Of a stretch of DNA of 25,930 bases, positions 1 through 9,660 are shown piece after piece. A model generated the notes under the pieces. The model was not told the origin of the DNA, did no database searches, and worked only from the letters and a program-made list of their open reading frames with translations. The DNA comes from Isohypsibius dastychi. Lineage: Eukaryota; Tardigrada; Eutardigrada; Parachela; Isohypsibiidae. Every line of letters starts with the position of its first letter. Position 1 is the stretch's first letter. The stretch lies in contig JAQIWT010000254.1 of NCBI GenBank assembly GCA_034696485.1, positions 1 to 25,930 on the forward strand. Reading direction: 5' to 3'. Both the position numbers and the translations under genes were made by a program.

Positions 1-86
1 ATTTTGGCAGTATTTGTAAACCGCGACTGGTTCAAAAGTCACTGCTTCCTAAACCAAGGAAGAGTTAATAAATCTTACTTACTTAC

Positions 87-885
87 ACAGTTAGGACGAT
101 TGTAAGTGGCAGGTTGTTCAGAAGCATGAATGCTACGGCTCCATACACCCCCTGCGCCCTACCATTTGGTTGGCAGCCAAACTTATCCTCGGGGAGTCGA
201 AACTGGATGGCATCACGTAGTAGAAAAGGAGAGCGAACGATATGGACAAACAGCAAAGCGCCAATGCAGGTTTGAACGGCAACCCGTCTAGTGTGTCGGT
301 TGCGATAGTTCAAGGGAAAAACCACAGCCCAGAGTCGATTGAGTGAGATGACGGCGTGGCTCCAGTATAGATATGGTTGGAGATGCACAACCGTGTAGAG
401 AAAAAACGTGCACCAGCCTGTGCCAATGTGCCATGTTCGATGAAAAGCCGAGTACACTTCAAACGGGGCTTGGCAAACCCCTAAAAGAATCAGAAATGTG
501 GACAAACCGATGTGTTCATTGAGCTTTGTTCTGTTGTTGGTTGGGGGAAGGGGGGGGGGGGGGTCAGAAAATACGCCTATGGGCGTTCAGCAATTCACAG
601 CATTTGGAGTCATTTTGAACATGTTCGATCATCTAGACCAAAACTCTGTTACAAAATCTCACCGTAGATAATGTTAACGGCAACTAAATTGGTGACGTAA
701 ACGTTGAACGGTGTTTGCAGCACGCGAGTGACCAGAAGCAAATACAAAGTGGGGAGGTTGAATAGAATTGCGATGACTCCGATGGCTATCTCGAAATACT
801 GCGTTACCTGCCACGCATGGAGTTGACGTCCTGTCGTTAAAGTGCTGTTCGAAGTGACATTACCGTAAGATGAAACGTTGATCAT
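87..885 (-). CDS. Rhodopsin-like (class A) 7TM receptor, partial, 3' end outside the window
   Basis: Two exons are visible on the minus strand: 885-663, ending in phase 1 at a GTGAGA donor, and 480-87, which starts after TTCTTTTAG and ends in phase 2 at a GTAAGT donor. The gene continues off the left edge. The ATG at 885 opens a short extracellular N-terminus with Asn-x-Ser/Thr sites (NVSS, NVTS, NSTL). TM1 is around VTQYFEIAIGVIAIL, TM2 around VYVTNLVAVNIIYG spanning the junction, and TM3 carries the disulfide-type Cys of GWCTFF and ends in NRLWAVVFP, at the DRY position but with Asn-Arg-Leu. TM4, an extracellular loop with a Cys (FGCQPN) and the start of TM5 (VAFMLLNNLPLTIV) follow. TM6-TM7 are missing. 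The NR-x-WA-x-x-FP intracellular motif resembles expanded invertebrate orphan receptor families; ligand unknown. It may belong to the same broad family as the receptor at 7540-8665, which has NRYVALFFP at this point. Confidence 0.8.
543..563. repeat. Poly-G tract in a receptor intron
   Basis: Five G, then AA, then fourteen consecutive G (550-563) inside the 481-662 intron of the minus-strand receptor. The transcript would carry poly-C. The plus strand could form a G-quadruplex, and the run length is prone to sequencing error. Confidence 0.8.
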
Positions 886-2392
886 TTTTTAAACAAAATA
901 CAGCGTAATATCTGAAAAATCTTTTTTAGCTGAAAAAATACCTCTTATTTCAGGTGGAGCAGTTGAGCTTTGGCTTGATACCATTTTATATTGGAATCAA
1001 ATATGGCGGCAAAATAGTCTCATAGAGATGAATGGCATTCTCCTCTAGTGAGCATCGAGATACAAAAGAGGGTGGAGAAAAATCCAGAAATTCATACAGC
1101 TTTCTTTGAAATGGGCCGACTCATCCGGTTACGGTTAAATTGTGAGGAACAGAAGGATGTTAACTGTGACAGATTATAAATCATTATATTCTTCAACCGT
1201 ACCGTACATAAGAGAAAACGCACGAAAGAACGGCCTTGAATTCCGACGATACTCCACAATTGCGGCGATCTCACTTACTGTATGAAGCTCCATTTACCTC
1301 TGCAGATCGCGTGTCGTTTCACATCGCATTGACTTTTTGTTTAATCCTTCTAGTAAAAGAATCAAACAAATGAAATCCCTGCCACAATTGCTTCAATACC
1401 GAGTATTCTTTCATGCACCACTTTGCAAGTCAGCACGGCAAGTATTTTCTGTGGATTGCTCACAGTGCAGTTGTTCAGATGAGCAGGAATAACGTAATTA
1501 GTTCGGCGTGTTGCTGAAGACCTTCTAAAAGGGACAGAAATTAGGACCGTCTAAAAGCGAGTTTTTCCGCTTAAAACAGCTCAAGCGCAGAAATGTTGAA
1601 CACAAATTTGGAGTCTCCGGAAATTCAATCTTGCTGAGAAAACTCGTACATTTCTCAGAAAACGATTTGAAAAATTCCACAACGAGTACAGTTATAGTAA
1701 AAACTCTCACCAAAAGTTTTCTCAATTTTCCGGCAGGTTCAGATGATGGAATCGTCAAAGAGGGCTCATGATTCTTGGGCGGCTCTCAGACAGGAATGAC
1801 AAGTTTCCCAAGCGATCAGCAATATCACACAGCTTTGAAATGTGGTTCAGTTATGAAAGACAAGATGTATCCCGAAGCCGATGAACTTTTGCAGTCTTTC
1901 TTGAAAAACGAAGAAAAGTCCAAAACTCAGATTGGGCATCGGAGACAATTCCCTGACAGCACACTTTGGTGGACTTGCCCGTATGTGACTGTCAACGGCC
2001 ATCGTGGTCAGTTTGAAAATCCAAACTGGGCTGCCTCTGCAACTCGAAAAGAACCAGGAACTCAAAGTAGTTTTGCTGAACAAGCAAATCCGGCTAAATG
2101 CAGTGTGTTTGGGTTGATTGGTTACTTGCAACTATTTGACTCGAATCTCCGGAGGATATTCTGGTTCTGATGGGCAGAAATGACCGGTTCATCTTTCAGT
2201 TCGTTTTCTACGGCACACTTTGAATTCGGTCAACACTTTGGCCTGCGCATGGTCTCATTCATTCAATTCCGCTTGACACACATTGAGATCCGTGCCTTTG
2301 GGTGATAAGACAAGATAAGGCTGCTTCATGTATCGGTTTCACTCAATGATTACTTCAATGTTGTGTTCCACAGCTCAGAATTATAAGCGAAG
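886..2392. other. Intergenic region between divergent receptor and transporter genes
   Basis: This holds the upstream regions of two divergently transcribed genes. No exon chain, RNA gene or repeat is recognisable. A 132-codon open frame at 1775-2170 (+) lacks an ATG at its start (first ATG near 1796) and has no motif I recognise; it overlaps a minus-strand frame of similar length. I treat both as chance. Confidence 0.5.
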
Positions 2393-4350
2393 ATGTCGAA
2401 GGAATACAACAGTGGCAACATCGGCCACCGGCATGGATTGTTGCTCATGTTGTTCCTTGGATGCTTATTTGTCGTTTCATCCAGAACTGGACTGAGCGTT
2501 ACCATTGTGGCAATGACCAAGCATGATTCCAGTACCGTGTCGACAGAGAAAAACAGTTCAAGCGATACTTGCCCGAGAGATCTCGAGACAGCCGTTCCAG
2601 ACAGTGATAGAAAAGTACCGTATGTTGTTGAGTTGTTGATAACAAACCTAGTGCTTTTCAATTTCACAGGTGTTATTTAGCCTTTTCATTTTCAGACCAA
2701 CGCCACTTTTGACTGGGATTCAAAAACTCAGGGCATAATACATGGAGCATTTTTCTACGGATACACATTGACTCAACTTCCCGGAGGACTAATCTCAGAC
2801 AGATTTGGTGCCAAACTGCCCATCGCGATCAGCGTCTTTCTCATCGGTGCTCTCTCTGTTATGGCACCAGCTGTAGCAGGAATCGGCATGTGGCCGTTTT
2901 TCTTCATTCGATTGTTGTCGGGCGTAGCTCAGGTAACGTGTCCACATATCTTGAAATGACGGTATAGTACTAAAAGATAGACACGTAGGGACTCTTCGCT
3001 GTTAACCATAACGAAGTTCCGTCTTTCACACCTGTCGTTTGTTTTCGCTTTTAGGTAAGGTGTTTTAAAAGACAGGATTCGTGTAGTTTTCCGTCATGAA
3101 AATACATGCCTGTTCGTACTTATTCTGAGTTGATGCATCGGTTGAGCATATGAGTTCAGGACGATAAAGACGAATTGCTTTTGAAGGGTGCACTGTCCCC
3201 ATCCATCACCTCCCTGTGGAGCCAATGGGCGCCCCCGTCGGAACGTGGCCGACTAATGTCCGGGACCTACTGTGGATCACATCTTGGAACGGCTTTCGGC
3301 ATGTCCATGGCTGGCATTCTTTCCGATTATTTTGGCTGGCAGTCGGTATTCTACACATTCGGCGCACTATGTCTGATCTGGACCATACCGTGGATGCTCA
3401 CAGTATCCAACTCACCGGAGATCCATCCTACAATATCTAAAGCAGAACGTGAGTATATTCTCACTTCAATTGATGGTTCGAAAGCTGCAAAAGTATGCGC
3501 GACTCGAGTGAAAAAAGTCACACCCTGGCGAAGCATATTTACATGTGTGCCGTTCTGGGCGCTGGTCGTTGTGGATCTTGGGCACAACTGGGGAATATAC
3601 ACCATGCAGATAAACATCGCAACGTACATGAATAATGTCCAGCACTTCTCGCTCAAATCGAATGGACTGCTCTCAGCGATGCCGTATTTGATTCGCTTCG
3701 GACTATCGATATTTGTTGCCTTTCTTGCGGATTGGATGATCGAACATAAAACTGCTTCGACAACAGTGTTGAGAAAAACATTTACACTCATAGCGTTCTT
3801 AGGTGAGTTGACTTTTTTTGGGACATGGTACCATCAGTCCACTCTGATCCATTCCCTTGAAGATTCCTGAATTATGAACACACACAGATTTTTTTCGCTT
3901 CAGTTCCCCTTGCCCTTCGCTTATCCGTTGAAACTGTCAATAACATTTTCTACAGGTTCAACTGCAGCACTAGTTGGAGTCGGGTTCGCTGGTTGCAACG
4001 GCGTCTTGGCAGTGACTTTATTCACTGCTGCAATCGCCATATCGGCGTTCGTTCGTGTGGGATATTTGATCAACTATTCGGATTTGTCAGTCAACTATGC
4101 TGGGACCATAGAGGGACTGGTCAATACAATTGGCAGCATCACCAGCGTGACGGCGCCATATGTCAACGGAATTCTGACAAATGGGGATAACGCATTTAGC
4201 TTAAGTCGCTGGCGTATTGTGTTTGCTATCCCCGCTGGTTTATACGTGCTTGTTTCACTGGTGTATGTAGTTTTTGGATCGGCCAAAAGGCAGAAATGGG
4301 ACTCACAGCAGGCAGAAGATCTGACCGACGCAGCGGAAGAACAGTTTTAA
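2393..4350 (+). CDS. SLC17-like organic anion / vesicular transporter (major facilitator superfamily)
   Basis: Four exons join in frame into a 489-aa protein: 2393-2614, 2696-2932, 3187-3802 and 3956-4350 (phases 0, 0, 1). TM1 lies near residues 12-38. An extracellular loop with an Asn-Ser-Ser site precedes the family hallmark FDWDSKTQG, then a TM2 region and GGLISDRFGAK, matching the sialin/VGLUT pattern (FDW..KTQG, PGG, FG.K). WSQWAPPSERGRL and the FGWQSVFYTFG block are also typical of SLC17, as are the total length and about twelve membrane segments. SLC17 members move organic anions (sialic acid, glutamate, nucleotides, phosphate) across plasma or vesicle membranes, coupled to H+, Na+ or membrane potential. 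The substrate cannot be assigned here. The first donor (AAAGTACCG) is weak, so the exon 1-2 junction is the least certain; the others have clear GT..TTTGAAG/CTACAG borders. The ATG was chosen because it directly precedes TM1. Confidence 0.9.
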
Positions 4351-4402
4351 GTCAACACACCCTGATGCTCCGAATCCATCACAGGTTTAGCTAAGTCTTT
4401 AC

Positions 4403-4408
4403 ATTAAA
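4403..4408 (+). promoter_or_regulatory. Possible poly(A) signal of the SLC17-like gene
   Basis: ATTAAA lies 53 bases after the stop codon of the transporter gene, the common variant of AATAAA. No closer canonical signal is visible. Confidence 0.4.
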
Positions 4409-5600
4409 GATGCGATAGTACAGAAAAGACTTATTCTCCTTAATTGCGCTCAATGCTGGGGTAGATTATTGCTTAGTGCGCCTGGTGTAATACGCCTCAA
4501 AAGGTTTACAAATTGCAATGTTATGCTATGTACCAACCCATGCTATGTACGTTTCTTTCAATCCCAGGTTCAGTAGTTGTTCGATTCTTGCTATATGCCA
4601 TGTTCAACAGTTCAGAATGTGCTTTTTGGCGACAGTCACACATTGAGGTTTGTGACTCCTGAAAGGTTTTCATTCAAAATAATCCAGAAACGTTTTATTC
4701 AGTGCTTCAAAAAATTTGCTAGAGATATCCCAGTTCAGTCCAGACCATACGGTAAACCAATGACATTATCCTTAGCAGAATATTACGATTAACATGCAGA
4801 AAGAATTTCTGTTGGTTCATATGGGAACATGCAGGTTTGCGCCGCACATCCGGAACGCAGATGTCTAATGAACAGTAATAAACGGTAAATTAGAGGCGCA
4901 CTGTTTCAGTGAAATGCATTATTGATCATTCGACCACGCTGTAAACATAGTGCCGATTATGACTTTTAAATTCTGCCAAGCGCGGCTTTCCTTCAAGCTT
5001 TATTTAACATTGTTGCACGTGAAACAGCGGTTTCATACACAACTCGATCAATCTTGCTAGAGTCGATGACCACATTTTGAAGCAAATTTTCTGGTGATCT
5101 AAGTATATTTCATTTTGCAACCAGCACGCCAGGAAGTCAGTTATACCAGAACCTTTCTTAAGGAGCTTGTTGCAGTTGCACTGCGCTATGCAGTTGTAAC
5201 GCCAGTGGCATATGGCTCGCGCTAGTTTTTGGTTATACTTATTTCGGGTGCTTCGTCAATAAAAACCGGGAATGGCTCTGACGTGCCAAGTTGCTTCAGA
5301 GAAGATTCTTTTGTTTGAAGATCATTCCCAAATCAGATCTTATGTCCCATGTGGTTATTCCACTGGTTTTTTGGACTCCCAAAGTCGCGCCCACATTGAA
5401 TCGCATTTGCGGAATACACAGAGTATAAGCGCGCTTGAATGAACTTCTCTTTCGAGAAACCAAAACAGGCGAAATTAAACAACGCAATAATTCTAGACGT
5501 CTCTGAACATGCTAAAGTAAGACCTGGCGCGTAACGGATTTGTGAAATCTCTCTTTCGAATTTGCGGAACAATAACTGGAACGTATTGAATACCGCTATC
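4409..5600. other. Intergenic region, nothing recognised
   Basis: AT-rich sequence with only short open frames (for example 4577-4792, 71 codons, no recognisable motif). I see no RNA gene, repeat array or splice-linked exons. Confidence 0.5.
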
Positions 5601-6903
5601 GGACATTACCATACTTTGGGTCGCCAAATTGTTGAGGTCTTAGTGATTTTCAACCACACTCGTTTGTTTGACTACCAGCTGCGCAAGGTCAGTGCAGGCA
5701 GGATGACGTCACGCAACGCCACACCCGGTCACTTAGAGAGGCAGAGAGGAGCCGTAAACAGAAATTTGCTTATAAATGCATCGCTCCTGGTCCGTGTTAC
5801 ACGGAAGAAAGGATGTTAGACAAAAATTACAGCTTGAACCTGTGAAAAAAGTTTGCTGGAGCCGAATTTTTCAATTTTGTTGTTTCGGGTGCGCTGTACC
5901 ACTTACTTTCGACACAAAACTGACAACCATTGTTTCAACCTTTGAAAACACAATATTGTAAATTTCGGCTCCAACAGACTTTTTTGACAAGCGTAAGCTG
6001 TAATTTTCGTGGCGCCATGAACTTTCGTAGGCAGAATTCTCGTGGTCTGGAGGTTACGTAGTTCATTTTTCGTAGTCTCTACCTTTCGTAGTCAAGAACT
6101 TTCGTTTTATGGAGTTATCGTATTCACGAGTATTGGTAGCCAGACATCTCGTAGTCGACAATTCGTAGTCAGAGGTTTCGTAGGAGAGAAAAGTCGTAGC
6201 CAAGAAAATTCGTAGTCCAAAAATTAAAATTCCAAAAATTAAAAAAATTAAAAAAACAACTGCGGAGGCTTCGCCCTCGCAACCCCCACGCGTGGGCTGC
6301 GCCCCGAGCCCCTGCCTTGTGCAAATCCCATTTTTCCATAAGCTCCACTGTTAAAACGGTCAAACTCACTTCCGTCGGAAGCCCCATCACCCACAAAACC
6401 ATTTTTTTCGAACGTGATTCGTCCAACTCAGTCCAGCTGCATCAGCACAGTTCGTACTTTCGAGTAACTACGAAAATTCTGGTCTACGAAATAGGCAGAC
6501 AACGAAAGGTAATAACTACGAATGCTCCAACTACGAAACTCCAGTTTTTCAACTACGAAATTTCTTGCCTACGAGGTCAGCAAACTACGAGATTTTCTTA
6601 ACTACGAAAAGTATGACAACGAAAGTTCTACTACGAAAATGCTGACTACGAAAGGTGGCCTACGAAAAGTCAAGGCACGAATTTTCGTCTAATATTGTTT
6701 CTTCCATGTAGCACGGATCAGCAGATATACATCAGTACACAAGTTTCGGTTTACGACTCGTTTCCGCCTCTCTTAGTGACCGGGTGTGGTGTTGCGTCAA
6801 GTCATTCTGCCTGCACGGACCTTGCGCAGCTGGTAGTCAAACAAACGAGCGTGGCTAGAAATCACTACGAACAATTTGGCGACCCAAAAGTATGGTAATG
6901 TCC
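5601..6903. mobile_element. Non-autonomous inverted-repeat element with TTCGTAG-repeat arms
   Basis: The left arm 5601-5828 and the reverse complement of about 6680-6903 align along their length, starting at GGACATTACCATACTTT and including GTTTGTTTGACTACCAGCTG and ACACCCGGTCAC. Further inward both arms turn into degenerate repeats: TTTCGTAGTC-type motifs at 6002-6220, and the complementary CTACGAAA motifs at 6470-6670, spaced about 15-25 bases. The core (about 6231-6430) has A-rich sequence, a GC-rich stretch with small palindromes (6256-6310) and no convincing coding frame. A separate 171-bp MITE interrupts the left arm. I find no clear target duplication, so superfamily is open; long arms with subterminal repeats fit a MITE or foldback element. 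Confidence 0.8.
5830..6000. mobile_element. Nested MITE flanked by TA (Tc1/mariner-like)
   Basis: The ends are CAGCTTGAACCTG and, inverted, AAGCTG. Inner arms match as GTTTGCTGGAGCCGAA (about 5850-5866) against TTCGGCTCCAACAGAC (about 5963-5978). TA dinucleotides lie at 5828-5829 and 6001-6002. The opposite arm of the host element (near 6680-6690) lacks this insert, which shows that it inserted after the host arms formed. It has no coding capacity. Confidence 0.7.
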
Positions 6904-7539
6904 AATGCCTTCTTCATCTTAAGCACACTTTCATTAACGCTACACACAGTCGATGAGCGAGAGACTCATTCAATGAAACACATTTCAAAACAAGAGCTGG
7001 TCGTTGTGCATGATGACCCTATGGTGAGAATATTTTTTGGTCGGCAGAAGACCATTCGAATATGTTTAGTGAGTTTTGATTGTTATCTGCAGGTTGGACA
7101 TCCGATTCGGCTGATTATTTGTTAGTTCCAGTTCCCACATCGTGATAATACACCCTCCCTCAATCAATGTGGAATGATTTAATTATACTAACAGCGTCAG
7201 CCGCAAAATTAAAGATTGATTCTATCCCATCTTGACAGACTGATTCGGTTTCAACCTGTCAGATTGATGTCTATTAACCACGAGTGAACCTCGTTTGCGG
7301 AGACAGACTCTACAAGAGCCATTCAGCTGCTCGATTTTAACCTGGTTGCGGTTTGCGTCTGAGAGGACGATAGCGGCTGCATAAATGATAGGAACTCAAC
7401 ACCCCACGGAACCAAATATAGTCCCTTCGCACGTCATTCTTCCAGAACCTCTGGCGTGAGAGTTCATCTTACGTATGCGCAACTGAAAATCAGTCAGCTG
7501 CGCTGTTACTTTTGTTGCATTTCTTTCTCGCGAGACAAA
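6904..7539. other. Upstream region of the 7540-8665 receptor
   Basis: No exon, RNA gene or repeat is evident. The stretch between the inverted-repeat element and the receptor start must hold the receptor promoter; no TATA box or spliced leader site stands out. The receptor frame stays open upstream to 7456, so a longer N-terminus is possible, but the added residues look like leader sequence. Confidence 0.4.
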
Positions 7540-8665
7540 ATGTCGCACGCCCTGCACATATTCTCGATGACACACGATCAAGCTGATGACAATTATACGA
7601 TTTACCGGCGAAATTGGACTAACATCTCACCGGTCAACACATCGCATCCGTCTGAGCAGTTTTTGTCGTTGAAATTGTGGTATTCATCCACAGTGACGTT
7701 AAGCGCCCTCGGTTTTATTGTATTCCCACTTTGCTGCTGTGCCCTTCTGAGTCGACGAACGACGCGTGGCGGGATCGGACTGCTCATTCTTCGTCAACTA
7801 TTGTCAGATGGAATAATATCCGTCATTCTGTACCCGATAAGCAATTTCATCACTCTATCATCCAGCCACAACAAATTAAACTCCACATTAGACTGTGCCG
7901 CACTGCACTTTTTGATTTTCTGGATCAGCACCACGAGCTACTGGACATCAGTCTTCATCGCGTGCAACCGTTATGTTGCGCTGTTTTTTCCCCATCATTT
8001 TAAGAAATTTTCATCCAGACCAATAATGTTTGCAACAGCTACTGCAACGCTTTTGATTGGCCTTGTGCTTAACCTACCGGGATACCTTGGCGTCAGCTAT
8101 GTTTATGGCCGCTTTGCTAACGGCGAATGTGGGATCACTTCACAGGGAAGCAACTCCATTCGTGATACTCGTCTTGCATTTAGTTATTACCTTCCTCTTG
8201 TTGGGGCTGGTGCGATCTACTTATACACTATTATAAAATACCAGTACGTGGTTCGGCACAAGATTAATTTTGATAGAAAGACGTCAAAACTGATGCTGCT
8301 CCGCTTTCAACTGACAAGAACATTTTTTTACACTCATGCTCTGTTTTTCGTCTGTTATATTCCTGCACCCATCATTGCCGCGTTCTTCCCCGCTGAGATG
8401 GCCAGTAACCGCCAGATTACGCTGTGGCTCCGGTTCGTTATGATGCTTGGATGGGTGTCGAATCCGGTGAGTTTGCACTTAGTTGAGTCGTAATGGACAC
8501 CGAAATTTCTAGTCATGTCCGTTGTTAACTTATTCTTCCTGTGTGTTTCAGATTATTCTGCTCACGCTCAGCACCGAATACCGGAAAGGAATCTCGAAGA
8601 TCTCCAGGCGGCTGCGCACTGCTCTTGTTTTTACTTCAAGTAATACTATTGAGGCATGCAACTGA
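7540..8665 (+). CDS. Rhodopsin-like (class A) 7TM receptor, complete
   Basis: Exon 1 is 7540-8466 and exon 2 is 8552-8665; the 85-base intron runs GTGAGT to TGTTTCAG in phase 0, giving 346 aa. The extracellular N-terminus has Asn-linked glycosylation sites (NYT, NWT, NIS, NTS). TM1 is around SSTVTLSALGFIVFPLCCC, TM2 around LLILRQLLSDGIISVILYP, and TM3 contains the disulfide-type Cys of LDCAAL and ends in NRYVALFFP, replacing DRY. ECL2 has GECGIT, and TM5, TM6 (FFVCYIPAPIIAAF) and TM7 follow. The intron splits TM7 at Asn-Pro; across the junction it reads NPIILLT, a variant of NPxxY. The short tail, rich in Lys and Arg, can form helix 8. The ligand is unknown; the absence of an Asp in DRY is shared with other invertebrate orphan receptors. 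I chose the ATG at 7540; an in-frame upstream ATG at 7456 would add 28 residues. Confidence 0.88.
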
Positions 8666-8785
8666 GATCTCACGCAGGCAAATTAATGATAATGATGAAT
8701 TCTCAGGTAATGATGAATTCTTCTTGCGAGAAATCAAACATTCTTGAACATCAGTGGTAAAATTATAAAAAGGTCGCCACTGCGC

Positions 8786-8900
8786 TTGTAGCCGACCAAA
8801 TTGTCCCCTTGTCCCCTGTCCCCGCGGACAAGAGGACAATTTCGTCGGCGGATACAGCCGACCAAGTTGTCCGCTGTCCTGGGGGACAATTTCGGGGGAC
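8786..8900 (+). repeat. Left terminal inverted repeat of the Ginger1-like element
   Basis: It pairs with 16022-16136 on the opposite strand. Three copies of the box GCCGAC occur: at the tip (TGTAGCCGACC), inverted in TTTCGTCGGC, and in ACAGCCGACC. The last two form a short stem (GTCGGC..GCCGAC). A second dyad is centred on TGTCCCCGCGGACA. Such repeated dyads at transposon tips are commonly transposase-binding sites; that role is inferred here. Confidence 0.85.
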
Positions 8901-9405
8901 AGTTCGGAGGGGACAATTTCGGGGGACAATTTAGAGGGGACAATTTCGGGGGACAATTCAGAGGGGACAGTTCAGGGGGACAATTCGGAGGGGGAAGGGA
9001 ACTTATGAGGGGACACTTTCGAGGGGACAGTTCTGCGGGGAAAATTTTGAGGGGACAGTTTGGAGGCGGCACTTTTGATGTGAGACTTCGGAGGAGACAG
9101 TTTAGAGAGGACAGTTTCGAGGGGACAGTTCTGAGGGGACAATTTTGAGGGGACCGTTTGGAGGCGGCACTTTTGATGTGAGACTTCGGAGGAGACAGTT
9201 TAGAGAGGACAGTTCTGAGGGGACAATTTTGAGGGGACCATTTTGAGGGGACATTTTGGAGGCGGTACTTCTGAAGTGAGACTTCGGAGGAGACAGTTTA
9301 AAGGGGACAGTTCGGCTGCACCTTTGAGGGGGCACTTTCGAACGGGCAGTTTGGAGGAGGCATTTTTGAAAGGACACTTTTGAAGGGACATTTCTGTGGT
9401 GACAG
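8880..9405 (+). repeat. Left subterminal 14-bp minisatellite array
   Basis: This is a G-rich array of a degenerate 14-base unit, GGGGACAATTTnGA, with variants GGGGACAGTTCnGA. A higher-order segment, with GGAGGCGGCACTTTTGA followed by GGAGGAGACAGTTTAGA, occurs three times (near 9061, 9161 and 9260). Open frames across the array on both strands arise because the unit lacks stop codons. They are not genes. Confidence 0.9.
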
Positions 9406-9660
9406 TTCAAATATTGCAATTCGTATGGGTGGGTGATAAATCCAAAGCCAAATCATCAAGGGGAGAGACGAAACTGTTATCTACTCTTACGAAGGCGGCA
9501 ACTTCTTTGATCGCGCCGACATTGTTGTTGTTTCTCCTAGTCCTCTTGCTTCAAAGCATGCATGCCCTTCTTGTTCGTTCCTTGACGCTAGGATAAATTC
9601 ACCTTTCAAGTATTCTAAATTCATTCTCTGTGTCATCAACAGCTTTTCGCCTCCGTTATC
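9406..9660 (+). promoter_or_regulatory. Leader region of the transposase gene
   Basis: Non-repetitive sequence between the left array and the first transposase ATG. It should contain the promoter and 5' UTR. No specific promoter element is recognisable. Confidence 0.35.

Noticed and set aside
1775-2170. 131-codon open frame as a gene
   Set aside because: It begins without ATG, overlaps a minus-strand frame of similar length, and has no recognisable motif or splice partner.
3351-3791. 146-codon minus-strand frame
   Set aside because: It is the antisense shadow of exon 3 of the SLC17-like transporter.
6169-6601. Overlapping 85- and 94-codon frames in the core of the TTCGTAG element
   Set aside because: They run through repeat arms and low-complexity A-rich sequence, on opposite strands, with no transposase motif.
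8636-9419. Several open frames on both strands across the left minisatellite array, rich in Pro/Cys/Leu or Gly/Gln
   Set aside because: The 14-bp unit lacks stop codons, so open frames appear in several frames on both strands. There is no start context, splice partner or domain.
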